A stretch of DNA of 30,348 nt. It comes from an uncultured Nostocoides sp. GTDB lineage: Bacteria > Actinomycetota > Actinomycetes > Actinomycetales > Dermatophilaceae. Position 1 is the first letter of the stretch. Every line of letters starts with the position of its first letter. The stretch lies in contig CAKZIH010000219.1 in assembly GCA_936931335.1 (NCBI GenBank), positions 1-30,348 of the forward strand, given 5' to 3'. Positions 13,324-20,970 of the stretch are shown in pieces. The notes beneath the pieces were generated by a model. The model did not search any database and was not told where the DNA came from. It saw nothing but the letters and a program-made list of their open reading frames with translations. Made by a program: the position numbers and the translations under genes.

Positions 13324-14324
13324 CGCAGGCCTCCTCGCAATCGGATCGGACGGGTACGAATCGGGTGAATGCCGCTCAGGCGGACCGTGGGCCGGTACCG
13401 CGGGCGCGAGCAAACGGGCGGCTACCGGAGCCGCCGCCCGGATCATGTTCGGTGCTGGCGCGGCTGCGGGGGGATCCGCTGCTCGCCACCGCCGCACCCG
13501 CATCGCGCTGGCTGCTCTTGGAAGTGGCGGCGGCGTGGCCCATGCAGATCATCAGTTCCCCGGTGGTGGCCGGTGCCGCGGCCGTATTGAACCAGGTGGT
13601 CCAGCGTCGGGGCGGCCGCGTGCTCTTCGTGCGCCGGCCACAGGCCACCCGCCAACCGGGGGGCGACCTACCCAGCTATGTCGTCGTAGACGCCCATACG
13701 CGCACCCAAACCCACGGGGTATGGCGGCCCGGGACCGCAGAACACGCGCCGGATCTCACTGCGGCACTAGCGGATTTTGACGGGGAAACACCATACGGCC
13801 AGGCGGCGCAGCCGCGGCTGCTGGTGTGCACGCACGCCAAACGCGACCAATGCTGCGCGGTGCGCGGCCGCCCGCTCGCGGCCACCCTCGCCGGCACCTG
13901 GCCGGAGGCGGTATGGGAGTGCAGCCACCTCGGCGGTGACCGGTTCGCCCCCAATGTGCTCTCGTTGCCGGACGGGGTCTATCTGGGTCAGGTGGATGCG
14001 GCGGATGCCGTCGCGGTGATCGGCGCGCACCTGGACGGCCGCACGCAGGCAGCGTACTTCCGCGGGGTGACCATGCTCGATCACTGGCGCCAAGCGGCCC
14101 TCGCCGGCGCCCTGCGCGAACTCGGACCCGCCGACCCGCGGGCGCTCACGGCATACCCGGTGACGCGGTCGGCGACCGAGGCGCTGCTCGAGGTGACCGG
14201 GCACCCGGTCGCGGACCGGATCACGATCCGGGTGCGGCAGGTCGTGCTGCCGGCCGCCCGACGGGCCTGCGGCGACTTAGGGGACAAGGTCGCGGTCACC
14301 TACACCGCGGACCTCGTCCCCTAA
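13320..14324 (+). CDS. Sucrase/ferredoxin-like (Apd1-type) Fe-S protein
   Basis: A 334-residue thioredoxin-fold ferredoxin-like protein. After a disordered basic N-terminus (1-40) comes GSCSVLARLRGDPLLATAAPASRWLLLE, the family start. The cluster-binding region has Cys170 in LVCTHAKRDQCCAVRGRPLA with Cys178 and Cys179, then Cys201 and His203 in WECSHLGGDRFAPNVLSLP. Eukaryotic Apd1 of this family binds a [2Fe-2S] cluster through Cys and His; the exact ligands here are inferred. The ATG overlaps the stop of the oxygenase gene (ATGA), indicating translational coupling. It could deliver electrons to keep the oxygenase iron reduced, or protect or reduce its product. The penultimate Leu-type codon at about 14276 is the rare TTA. 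The end is followed by a convergent hypothetical gene 21 bases away. Confidence 0.9.
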   Translation: MTQASSQSDRTGTNRVNAAQADRGPVPRARANGRLPEPPPGSCSVLARLRGDPLLATAAPASRWLLLEVAAAWPMQIISSPVVAGAAAVLNQVVQRRGGRVLFVRRPQATRQPGGDLPSYVVVDAHTRTQTHGVWRPGTAEHAPDLTAALADFDGETPYGQAAQPRLLVCTHAKRDQCCAVRGRPLAATLAGTWPEAVWECSHLGGDRFAPNVLSLPDGVYLGQVDAADAVAVIGAHLDGRTQAAYFRGVTMLDHWRQAALAGALRELGPADPRALTAYPVTRSATEALLEVTGHPVADRITIRVRQVVLPAARRACGDLGDKVAVTYTADLVP

Positions 14325-14345
14325 AGCACTGTCCTAGAGCGCGAC

Positions 14346-14780
14346 TCAGACGATGCTGGGGGTTGTGGTCGGCTCGGCGCCACCGGCACCGAGCGCGCCG
14401 CGCACCTTCTCGACCATCGCGGTCTCGGCCGGGTCCACGCCACCGGCCGCCTGCGCCACCGCGTCGCACGCGGAGAGCACGACATCGCGGAAGCCGGTTG
14501 CGGCGCTGGGGTCCTTGGCGTTCAGGATGGTCATCGACTCGGACAGGCCGGTGAGGACCTGACGCTCGACCTCGGCGGCGTCACCGCGCGGCGGGCTGGG
14601 GAAGCCACCCGTGCGCAACAGTTCCTGAACGGCGGGAGGAGCGGCAGCGAAGGCCTTGGACCCAGCCATGGACTCCTTGAAGGTCGAGAAGAAGCCGGGG
14701 TCGGCCTTGGAGACCAGCGCGATCGCGCCGAAGGCGGCATTGCGAATGGTCTGGTGCTCGGTGTCGGTGTAGTCAGCCAT
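14346..14780 (-). CDS. Conserved-looking hypothetical protein, helical
   Basis: A 144-residue, Ala-rich, predicted all-helical soluble protein beginning MADYTDTEHQTIRNAAFGAI and ending AGGAEPTTTPSIV. The last segment of its core, DPAETAMVEKVRGALG, vaguely resembles the end of TerB-like domains, but I do not recognise the family and assign no function. The frame continues upstream, but the ATG at 14780 is preceded immediately by a G-run (GGGGGG), and codons upstream look like non-coding sequence. It is convergent with the Fe-S protein gene. The 190 bases between its start and the HAD gene at 14971 hold no further gene that I can see. Confidence 0.75.
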   Translation of the reverse strand: MADYTDTEHQTIRNAAFGAIALVSKADPGFFSTFKESMAGSKAFAAAPPAVQELLRTGGFPSPPRGDAAEVERQVLTGLSESMTILNAKDPSAATGFRDVVLSACDAVAQAAGGVDPAETAMVEKVRGALGAGGAEPTTTPSIV

Positions 14781-14970
14781 CCCCCCAGTGTGCCCGCCGG
14801 TGGCGGCCCTGCGGCCGGGGCGCGGGTCACCGGTTTCTCTCCGGCTGCCGGAAACCTGAGCTTGGACCCACTTTGCAGCAGGGGGGAAGCGCAAGGTTCC
14901 CGGGGGAAGCTGGCCCGGTATGCCGTGCCCGCCCGCCGCCGGAATACCGCTATCCGACACACTTGCGCGT

Positions 14971-15684
14971 ATGCAGGAGCTCACGCCGGCCGGTCTCGAC
15001 ACCCTCACCGGACGCACCTTTGCCGCGGTGCTCTTCGATCTCGACGGGACGCTGATCGATTCCACGCCCTCGGTCATGCGCTCGTGGCTCTCGTGGGCGG
15101 GGCATTACGGCATCGATGTGGCCCAATTGCAGAACTGGCACGGCATACCGGCGCGTGGGGTGGTGGCGCACTTCATCCCGGAAGCGGAGCGGGCCGCGGC
15201 CGAGGCGCACATCACGGAGCTGGAGATCGCGGACGCGCCGGGCATCGAATCCCTGCCCGGTGCGGTCGCCGCGCTGGAGGCATTAACCGGTTCCGGGCGC
15301 TGCGCGATCGTCACCTCCGGCACGCATCGCCTGGTGGAGGCGCGGCTGGCGGCCACCGGCCTACCCCGGCCCGAGATCATCGTGACGGCCTCCGATGTGA
15401 CCCATGGCAAACCCGCGCCGGACGCATTTCTCCTTGCCGCGCAACGACTTGGCGTCGACCCGGCCGAATGTCTGGTGGTGGAGGATGCGCCCGCCGGACT
15501 TACCGCCGGCAAGGCGGCGGGGTGCGCCACGCTCGCGGTGGTGAGCACGCATACGGCGGCGGACCTGAACGCCAATCCCGACGCCGACGCCGTGGTGGAC
15601 ACCCTGGCCGATGTGCGCTTCACGGCCGATGCCCGCCACGGGGTGCGCCTCGCGTCGGTAGCAGCGCCCGCTACCGCTGAGTAG
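14971..15684 (+). CDS. HAD-IA family phosphatase (sugar-phosphatase/glycerol-3-phosphatase-like)
   Basis: A 237-residue haloacid dehalogenase superfamily hydrolase. Motif I is FAAVLFDLDGTLIDSTPSV (nucleophile Asp in DLDGT), motif II is the Thr/Ser of CAIVTSGTHRL, motif III is the Lys of HGKPAPDAFLLAAQRLG, and motif IV is LVVEDAPAGLTAGKAAG. The cap domain (about 30-95) with SWLSWAGHYGID resembles yeast GPP/DOG and E. coli sugar phosphatases, so the substrate is probably a small phosphorylated sugar or polyol. The ATG at 14971 is preferred; an upstream in-frame ATG at 14920 adds a low-quality Cys/Pro-rich extension. The TAG stop forms part of the TAGCAT -10 box of the next gene. A TTA Leu codon occurs at 15283. 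Confidence 0.88.
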   Translation: MQELTPAGLDTLTGRTFAAVLFDLDGTLIDSTPSVMRSWLSWAGHYGIDVAQLQNWHGIPARGVVAHFIPEAERAAAEAHITELEIADAPGIESLPGAVAALEALTGSGRCAIVTSGTHRLVEARLAATGLPRPEIIVTASDVTHGKPAPDAFLLAAQRLGVDPAECLVVEDAPAGLTAGKAAGCATLAVVSTHTAADLNANPDADAVVDTLADVRFTADARHGVRLASVAAPATAE

Positions 15685-15687
15685 CAT
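15656..15687 (+). promoter_or_regulatory. Hairpin/operator plus -10 box for the leaderless flavoprotein gene
   Basis: CGGTAGC (15656-15662), AGCGCCC and GCTACCG (15670-15676) form a perfect 7-bp inverted repeat overlapping the end of the HAD gene. Six bases further on is TAGCAT (15682-15687), seven bases before the ATG at 15695. The dyad covers the expected -35 zone, so it may be a repressor site, or simply an mRNA hairpin of the HAD gene. The TA of the -10 box is also part of the HAD stop codon. Confidence 0.5.
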
Positions 15688-15694
15688 CGCGGCC

Positions 15695-17341
15695 ATGGAC
15701 GCCGATGCCATCGTCGTCGGGCACGGACTGTCCGGCCTGGTCGCCACTCGCGAACTGCTGCGCGCAGGCCGGCGGGTGCTGCTACTGGATCAGGAGAGCG
15801 GTCGCAATCTCGGCGCGCAGGCGTGGTGGTCCTTCGGCGGGCTTTTCTTCGTCGACTCCCCGGAGCAGCGGCGCCTCGGCATCCGCGACAGCCTCGAACT
15901 CGCCTGGCAGGACTGGGAAGGGACCGCTGGTTTCGATCGGCCGCAGGATCATTGGCCCCGCGCCTGGGCCCGGGCGTATGTGGAGTTCGCCGCCGGCGAG
16001 AAGCGTGCCTGGCTGCACGAACTCGGTATGCGGTGGTTCCCCCTCGTCGGCTGGGCCGAGCGCGGCGGTGCGTCGGCCACCGGGCACGGCAATTCGGTGC
16101 CGCGTTTCCATGTCACCTGGGGCACCGGTCCCGGCGTGGTCGCTCCCTTCGCCGACGCGGTCCGTCAAGGCATCGCTGAGGGAAAAGTCCAATTGCGCGA
16201 ACGCCATCGGGTCACCTCGCTGATCACCGAAGGGGGCGCCGTGGTCGGCGTTCGCGGCGCCATGCTGGCCCCGGATCAGGCCCCGGTGGGCGCGCCGAGT
16301 TCGCGGGACGAGATCGGCGAATTCGAGTTGCGCGCCCCGGCCGTGGTTGTCGCCTCGGGCGGCATCGGTGGCAATCACGACCTGGTCCGTGCCGCGTGGC
16401 CCGAGCGACTGGGTACGCCGCCGCAGACCATGCATACGGGCGTGCCGGCCTATGTCGACGGCAGCATGCTGCCGGTATGCACGGATGCCGGGGCGCGGAT
16501 CGTCAATGGCGACCGGATGTGGCATTACGTCGAGGGCATCCGCAACCACGACCCGGTATGGCCGGGCCACGCCATCCGCATTCTCGGCGGCCCGTCCGCG
16601 CTCTGGTTGGACGCCCGGGGTAAGCGTCTGCCCGCGCCGCTGTGGCTGGGCTACGACACCCTGGCGACGCTGAAACACTTTCGGCACACCGGTTTCGACT
16701 ACTCCTGGCTGATCCTCAACCGCGCGATCGCCGGGAAAGAATTCGCACTCTCCGGTTCCGAGCAGAACCCCGACCTGACCGGCAAGTCGGTGCGCGACAC
16801 TCTCGGCCGGGTGCGCCGAGATGTCCTGTCGCCGGTGCAGGCCTTCCTCGATCGCGGCGAGGATTTCTTGCAGGCCGACACGATCACCGAGCTCGTTGCC
16901 GGCATGAATGCCTTGGCGGGCAGCGACCTGCTGGATGCCGAGGCGATTGCCCGGATGGTGCGTGCCCGCGACGCACAGATCGCCAATCCCTTCGCCAAGG
17001 ATGCCCAGGTCGTGGCGCTGCACCACGCGCGCCGCTATCGCGGCGACCGGATCAGCAAGCGCGCCTTCCCGCCGCACCGGATCCTCGACCCCGCATACGG
17101 GCCGTTGGTCGCGGTGCGCATGCATGTGCTCACCCGCAAGACCCTGGGCGGTCTCGAGACCAACCTGGACGGGCAGGCGTTAACCGTTGGGGGAGAACCG
17201 ATCCCGGGTCTGTATGCCGCGGGTGAGGTCGCCGGTTTTGGCGGCGGCGGGATGCATGGCTACCGCGCCCTCGAGGGATCCTTCCTCGGCGGCTGCCTGT
17301 TCTCCGGACGGGTGGCGGGTCGGGCCGCGGCCCGCGCCTGA
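15695..17341 (+). CDS. FAD-binding dehydrogenase, 3-ketosteroid-dehydrogenase/fumarate-reductase-like
   Basis: A 548-residue flavoprotein. The dinucleotide-binding motif is at the very N-terminus: AIVVGHGLSGLVATRELLRAG, ending in the ribose-binding acid of LLLDQE. The ADP-contacting C-terminal block is PGLYAAGEVAGFGGGGMHGY then ALEGSFLGGCLFSGRVAG. The middle matches the flavocytochrome-c/KstD group in layout, with VVVASGGIGGNHDLVRAAWP near 210-230. Such proteins oxidise or reduce C-C bonds in steroids or other lipids; similar stand-alone FAD-binding dehydrogenases are common in mycobacteria with no known substrate. No steroid genes lie nearby. It appears leaderless (TAGCAT seven bases upstream). 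A palindrome of CCCC-GGGCCC-GGGG at 17360-17373 lies between it and bpa. Confidence 0.85.
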   Translation: MDADAIVVGHGLSGLVATRELLRAGRRVLLLDQESGRNLGAQAWWSFGGLFFVDSPEQRRLGIRDSLELAWQDWEGTAGFDRPQDHWPRAWARAYVEFAAGEKRAWLHELGMRWFPLVGWAERGGASATGHGNSVPRFHVTWGTGPGVVAPFADAVRQGIAEGKVQLRERHRVTSLITEGGAVVGVRGAMLAPDQAPVGAPSSRDEIGEFELRAPAVVVASGGIGGNHDLVRAAWPERLGTPPQTMHTGVPAYVDGSMLPVCTDAGARIVNGDRMWHYVEGIRNHDPVWPGHAIRILGGPSALWLDARGKRLPAPLWLGYDTLATLKHFRHTGFDYSWLILNRAIAGKEFALSGSEQNPDLTGKSVRDTLGRVRRDVLSPVQAFLDRGEDFLQADTITELVAGMNALAGSDLLDAEAIARMVRARDAQIANPFAKDAQVVALHHARRYRGDRISKRAFPPHRILDPAYGPLVAVRMHVLTRKTLGGLETNLDGQALTVGGEPIPGLYAAGEVAGFGGGGMHGYRALEGSFLGGCLFSGRVAGRAAARA

Positions 17342-17394
17342 GCACCCGTACCGCCAACACCCCGGGCCCGGGGCGGGCGGCTGCCCCAGAGGTA

Positions 17395-17958
17395 CTAGAG
17401 GTACTGGCCGGTGCCCTGAATCGGGGTCGGCGCCCCACCGGGGCCACCTTGGCCACCGGCCGGCGAGCCCTCGGGATGACCAGCCGGCAGGCCGCGCCGC
17501 AACTGCTGCAACTGGTTCTGCGCGGCCATCTGCTGGGCGACCAGGGCCGCCTGGATGCCGTGGAAGAGCCCTTCGAGCCAGCCGACGAGTTGGGCCTGCG
17601 CGATCCGCAATTCGGCATCGCTGGGCGTGGTCCCTTCGCCAAAAGGAAGGGCCAGGCGGTCGAGTTCGTCGATGAGCTCGGGAGCCAGGCCGTCCTTGAG
17701 CTCGCTGATGGAACGTTGGTGGATCTGCGCCAACTTGGCCCGGCCGGCCTCATCGAGCGGTGCGCTGCGGACCTCTTCCAACAACTGCTTGATCATCGAG
17801 GCGACCCGCATGACCTTGGCCGGCTGCTCGACGAGATCGGCGGGATTGCGCTGCTCATCGTCGGCCACGCCCATCCCCTGAGGGGTCAACACCACGACCC
17901 GGTCGCCATCGGTGCTGGCGGCCACGGTGTCCTCGGGCTGTTCTGGCTGCTGCGTCAT
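17395..17958 (-). CDS. bpa: Bacterial proteasome activator Bpa/PafE
   Basis: A 187-residue protein matching the Bpa/PafE family: an acidic flexible N-terminus, then a helical bundle containing VVLTPQGMGVADD, DLVEQPAKVMRVASMIKQLL, LAQIHQRSISELKDGLAPEL and AQLVGWLEGLFHGIQAALVA. It closes with a Gly/Pro-rich tail ending in GQYL. The GQYL end is the HbYX-type motif that docks into the 20S alpha-ring. Bpa forms a dodecameric ring that opens the proteasome gate without ATP and feeds it unfolded proteins. The presence of an intact docking tail implies that this organism has a 20S proteasome, although no prcBA lies in the window. The ATG at 17958 is used, with an AGGAT/GGGG stretch upstream. It is convergent with the flavoprotein gene and shares no operon. 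Confidence 0.93.
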   Translation of the reverse strand: MTQQPEQPEDTVAASTDGDRVVVLTPQGMGVADDEQRNPADLVEQPAKVMRVASMIKQLLEEVRSAPLDEAGRAKLAQIHQRSISELKDGLAPELIDELDRLALPFGEGTTPSDAELRIAQAQLVGWLEGLFHGIQAALVAQQMAAQNQLQQLRRGLPAGHPEGSPAGGQGGPGGAPTPIQGTGQYL

Positions 17959-17986
17959 AAAGCCCCATCCTGCCAAAGCACGCGCC

Positions 17987-18000
17987 CACCGGACCCGGTG
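17987..18000 (-). terminator. Short hairpin downstream of the desaturase gene
   Basis: CACCGG (17987-17992), AC and CCGGTG (17995-18000) lie about 40 bases beyond the desaturase stop and upstream of bpa. The two-base centre makes a tight stem unlikely as drawn, so it may equally be a protein-binding palindrome at the bpa promoter. Confidence 0.35.
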
Positions 18001-18040
18001 AGCACCGGGGCTGGGATCGCAGCGCCGTGATCGGGTCAGC

Positions 18041-18979
18041 TCAGGCGATCCCCATGCGCGCCTTGAGTGTGTCGCGCTTGTCCTCGAAGCGGCTCGCCTG
18101 CACCTCGAGGTTGTCCATGAAGGTCGCCAGCTCCTCGCGCGCCTGTTCGCCTTCGGCGCCGAGGCCCTCGATGTCCCAGACCTTCCAAAAGCGCAGCACC
18201 GGCGCCACCACTTCGTCGCGGTGCGAGCGCAGGTCATAGATGCCGGCCAGGGCGATCTCCACGGCCTTGCGCTGGAAGCCCGGTATGTCGGTGCCCGGCA
18301 TCGCGAACCCGGTCACCACATCGCGAATCGCGCACATCGCCTGGTCGGGCGAGAGTTCCAAAGAAGCACCGAGCAGGTTGCGATAGAAGATCATGTGCAG
18401 GTTCTCATCGGCGGCGATGCGCTGCAGAAGCTGCTCGCACATCGGGTCCTGCGTGTACTTGCCGGTGTTGCGGTGGGAGATCCGGGTCGCCAACTCCTGG
18501 AAGCTGACATACGCCAGCGAACGCATCATGTCCCCGCTATGCGAGGACTCATAGCCCGTGGACGTATGGGTCATCCGGAAGCGTTCCAGCTCAACGGGAT
18601 CCACCAGGCGCTTGACGGTCATATAGTCGCGCATCGCGATGGCGTGCCGGCCCTCCTCGGCGGTCCACCGGTGCACCCATTCGCCCCAGGCCTGGTCGCG
18701 GCCGAAGATGATGGCGATCTCGTGGTGATAGCTGGGCAGGTTGTCCTCGGTGAGCAGGTTGACGATGAGCGCGGAGCGCGCCACATCGCTGATCTCCGCA
18801 TCATCCGGGCTCCAGGCGTCCCCGCCCATCAGCCCGTCGAAGTTCCGGCCGTCGGACCACGGCACATAGTCGTGCGGGAACCATTCCTTGGCGACCTTGG
18901 TATGCCGTTCCAGCTCGCCGGCCACTACCTGGTCGAGTTCGTTCAGCAGTTGCGTCTGCGTCAAGTCGGACGTGCTCAT
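18041..18979 (-). CDS. Acyl-ACP desaturase (soluble diiron, DesA-like)
   Basis: A 312-residue soluble diiron desaturase. The four-helix bundle ligands are visible: TEDNLPSYHHEI, then TAEEGRHAIAMRDYM (the E-x-x-H of helix 3), and ADENLHMIFYRNLL (second E-x-x-H). This family puts a double bond into the acyl chain on acyl carrier protein, using ferredoxin and O2. FQELATRISHRNTGKY is also typical of actinobacterial DesA proteins. Two close ATGs are possible. I use 18979 (MSTSD) because GAGGG lies nine bases upstream; for ATG 18988 the same GAGGG would touch the start. It follows the quinone oxidoreductase gene in the same direction, but a long hairpin at 19021-19063 separates them, so it is likely an independent unit. 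Confidence 0.92.
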   Translation of the reverse strand: MSTSDLTQTQLLNELDQVVAGELERHTKVAKEWFPHDYVPWSDGRNFDGLMGGDAWSPDDAEISDVARSALIVNLLTEDNLPSYHHEIAIIFGRDQAWGEWVHRWTAEEGRHAIAMRDYMTVKRLVDPVELERFRMTHTSTGYESSHSGDMMRSLAYVSFQELATRISHRNTGKYTQDPMCEQLLQRIAADENLHMIFYRNLLGASLELSPDQAMCAIRDVVTGFAMPGTDIPGFQRKAVEIALAGIYDLRSHRDEVVAPVLRFWKVWDIEGLGAEGEQAREELATFMDNLEVQASRFEDKRDTLKARMGIA

Positions 18980-19020
18980 CGGCGTCATCCCTCGCGAGCG
19001 GTGGTGGCTGGTGCACTCCA

Positions 19021-19063
19021 GGGTATGGCGCGTCGCCCACTCGCGGCGCGTCAGTCCATACCC
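19021..19063 (-). terminator. Hairpin with 8-bp GGGTATGG/CCATACCC stem
   Basis: GGGTATGG (19021-19028) and CCATACCC (19056-19063) are perfectly complementary. The 27-base loop contains a smaller CGCG/CGCG pairing. The structure begins eight bases beyond the quinone oxidoreductase stop and about 40 bases before the desaturase start, so it probably separates the two transcripts. The stem is built from the GTATG word common in this window. Confidence 0.5.
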
Positions 19064-19070
19064 GGAACGC

Positions 19071-20048
19071 TCAGCGCACCAGAAGAAGCTTGCCGATGTG
19101 ACCGCTCACCTCCAGATCGCGGTGCGCTTGCGCCGCCTGAGAGAGCCCGTATGTTGCGTGCACGATCGGCCGCACCCGGCCGGATTCCACCAAGGGCCAG
19201 ACGTGTTCACGGACCGCGGCGACGATGGTCGCCTTCTCTGCGGTCGGGCGCGCGCGCAGGGAAGTGGCGATCACCGCGGCGCGCTTGGCGAGCAATGTGC
19301 CCAGGTCGAGTTCGGCGCTCTTGCCGCCCTGCAGTCCGATGACCACGAGCCGTCCGTTGTCGGCCAGCGCATCGACATTCCTGGCCAGATACTTGGCACC
19401 CATATTGTCGAGAATGACGTTGGCGCCGCGCTCGTCCGTGGCGGCCTTGACCACCTCGACGAAGTCCTCGTCGCGGTAGTTGATCAGGACCTCGGCGCCG
19501 AGGTCACGGCATACGTCGAGCTTGGCCTGGGTCCTCGCGGTGACCGCGACCCGTGCGCCGGCCGCGGTGGCGAGCTGGATGGCCATGGTCCCGATGCCGG
19601 AGGACCCGCCGTGCACCAGCAGCGTCTCGCCAGGCTGCAGATTGGCGGTGAGGAAGACATTCGACCAGACGGTGGCGCTCACCTCGGGCAGGGCCGCGGC
19701 CTCGATCAGTGAGACGCCGTCCGGCACAGGCAAGAGTTGGCCGGCGGGCACGCAGACGAGATCGGCGTAGCCGCCCCCGGACAGCAACGCACACACCTCA
19801 TCGCCGACCTGCCAGCCGGTGACGCCCTCACCCAGCGCGTCGATAGTCCCGCTGACCTCCAACCCCGGGTATGCCGAGGCCCCCGGCGGCGGGGGATAGA
19901 AACCCTTGCGCTGCATGACATCCGCCCGATTCACCCCGGCAGCGGCCACCGAGATGCGGACCTCACCGGCGGCCGGTTCCGGATCCGCACACTCGGCCAG
20001 GACCAAAGCTTCCGGGCCGCCGGGCGAGGGGATGGTGATGGCCTGCAT
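19071..20048 (-). CDS. NAD(P)H-quinone oxidoreductase, PIG3 family
   Basis: A 325-residue zinc-independent medium-chain dehydrogenase/reductase. The GroES-like N-terminal domain includes VAAAGVNRADVMQRKGFYPP and YPGLEVSGTIDALGEGV, which is characteristic of PIG3/TP53I3 quinone oxidoreductases. The Rossmann domain has LLVHGGSSGIGTMAIQLA (about 146-163) and LINYRDEDFVEVVK. The structural zinc Cys cluster and catalytic zinc ligands are absent, as expected. It reduces quinones by NADPH. TACGAT lies six bases before the ATG at 20048 and there is no Shine-Dalgarno, so the mRNA is probably leaderless. Its neighbour at 20083 runs in the same direction with a 34-base gap that carries this promoter. 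Confidence 0.92.
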   Translation of the reverse strand: MQAITIPSPGGPEALVLAECADPEPAAGEVRISVAAAGVNRADVMQRKGFYPPPPGASAYPGLEVSGTIDALGEGVTGWQVGDEVCALLSGGGYADLVCVPAGQLLPVPDGVSLIEAAALPEVSATVWSNVFLTANLQPGETLLVHGGSSGIGTMAIQLATAAGARVAVTARTQAKLDVCRDLGAEVLINYRDEDFVEVVKAATDERGANVILDNMGAKYLARNVDALADNGRLVVIGLQGGKSAELDLGTLLAKRAAVIATSLRARPTAEKATIVAAVREHVWPLVESGRVRPIVHATYGLSQAAQAHRDLEVSGHIGKLLLVR

Positions 20049-20054
20049 ACGCGG

Positions 20055-20060
20055 ATCGTA
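20055..20060 (-). promoter_or_regulatory. Putative -10 box for leaderless quinone oxidoreductase mRNA
   Basis: On the minus strand TACGAT stands six bases ahead of the ATG at 20048. This matches the geometry at 5421, 10327-10336, 15682 and 22742. Confidence 0.55.
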
Positions 20061-20082
20061 TGGCGCGCCCGCCCGTCCGGGC

Positions 20083-20868
20083 CTATGGCGTCGGGGCCGG
20101 CGGCGCCGGCTCGCGACCCCCGATCCGGGCGGTCAGGGTCGCCGCCGCCTCGACGATCAACGCGGTGAGGCGTTCTTCCTGCCGGGGAGATACCTCGGCC
20201 GTGGGGAAGGTCAGGGCGAAGGCGCCGGCCGGGTGACCCATATGGTCGACCGCCGCCCGGGCCACCGAGGACAGGCCTGGGCTGACGATCTCCCGTTCGT
20301 CGGCCCAGCCGCGTGAGCGGCTCAGCGTGCACAGCTCGCGCAATTCCGAAAGCGCGGCCGGCCCACGGCCCTCGCGCTGGATCAACGGCTGGGGCAGCGA
20401 GTAGAGCGCCCGCAACTGCCGCCCCGGCAGCGCCGAGAGCAACGCCATCCCGCTCGCGGTCACCGAGGCGGGCAGCCGCACGCCGACATCCGTGACCAGC
20501 GGTGCGCGCCCGCGCGCCCGTTCCTCGATCAGGTAGAGGACGTCGGTGCCGTGCAGGACCGAGAAGTGTCCGGTAAACCCGGTCCGGTCCACCAGGCGCG
20601 CGAGGATTGGCCGGGCACGCCGCTGCAGCGGACCTTGGCGCGAATACGCCGAGCCGATTTCGTATGCCGATGGCCCCAGCCCATAGCGGCGATCCTCGGG
20701 CAGATGGCTGACGAAATGTCGGTCGGTGAGTACCCCCAACAGGTGATAGACGCTGGAGCGGGGCAGTCCCAGTTCACGAGAGATGGCGGCCGCCGGCATC
20801 GGTTCCCCGTGGGAGGCGAGGAGAGTGAGGATGTCCAGCGCGTGGGCCGCTGCGGGAGCATTGGTCAC
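20083..20868 (-). CDS. IclR family regulator, probable hut repressor
   Basis: A 261-residue IclR-type regulator. The N-terminal winged helix (about 5-65) reads HALDILTLLASHGEPMPAAA, then ISRELGLPRSSVYHLLGVL. The effector domain has GRAPLVTDVGVRLPASVTASGMALLSALP and the late SSVARAAVDHMGHPAGAFAL, both family hallmarks. It is divergent from hutH, and two half-site-type palindromes lie between them, so it is the natural candidate to repress histidine degradation; urocanate is the usual hut inducer but its use here is inferred. I use the GTG at 20868; another in-frame GTG at 20886 would add six residues. No ribosome site is clear for either. The much longer open frame upstream is a shadow of hutH. 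Confidence 0.88.
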   Translation of the reverse strand: MTNAPAAAHALDILTLLASHGEPMPAAAISRELGLPRSSVYHLLGVLTDRHFVSHLPEDRRYGLGPSAYEIGSAYSRQGPLQRRARPILARLVDRTGFTGHFSVLHGTDVLYLIEERARGRAPLVTDVGVRLPASVTASGMALLSALPGRQLRALYSLPQPLIQREGRGPAALSELRELCTLSRSRGWADEREIVSPGLSSVARAAVDHMGHPAGAFALTFPTAEVSPRQEERLTALIVEAAATLTARIGGREPAPPAPTP

Positions 20869-20886
20869 CGGGTCAGTTTGGCGCAC

Positions 20887-20938
20887 GAGACCTGTGTTGT
20901 CTCGGTGGTGAGACGGCACGGCGAAGGAAAAATTCGCC
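20887..20938. promoter_or_regulatory. Candidate IclR operators between iclR and hutH
   Basis: Three half-sites follow one another: GAGAC (20887-20891), GTCTC (20899-20903) and GAGAC (20910-20914). The last two make a perfect GTCTC-N6-GAGAC palindrome. A second palindrome, GGCGAA (20920-20925), N7 and TTCGCC (20933-20938), overlaps the expected -35 zone of hutH. A near copy of the first palindrome occurs before hutU at 27050-27065, which supports a common regulator. Confidence 0.6.
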
Positions 20939-20957
20939 AGGCACACCGCATACCGGC

Positions 20958-20963
20958 TTACAT
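20958..20963 (+). promoter_or_regulatory. Putative -10 box for leaderless hutH mRNA
   Basis: TTACAT lies seven bases before the ATG at 20971 (TACATA, one base on, is an alternative). The stretch up to the start is AT-rich with no Shine-Dalgarno. Confidence 0.5.
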
Positions 20964-20970
20964 AAGAAAT

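Noticed and set aside
17360..17373. CCCCGGGCCCGGGG palindrome as a terminator
   Set aside because: It is self-complementary with no loop and no T-run, and such GC runs are expected at this composition.
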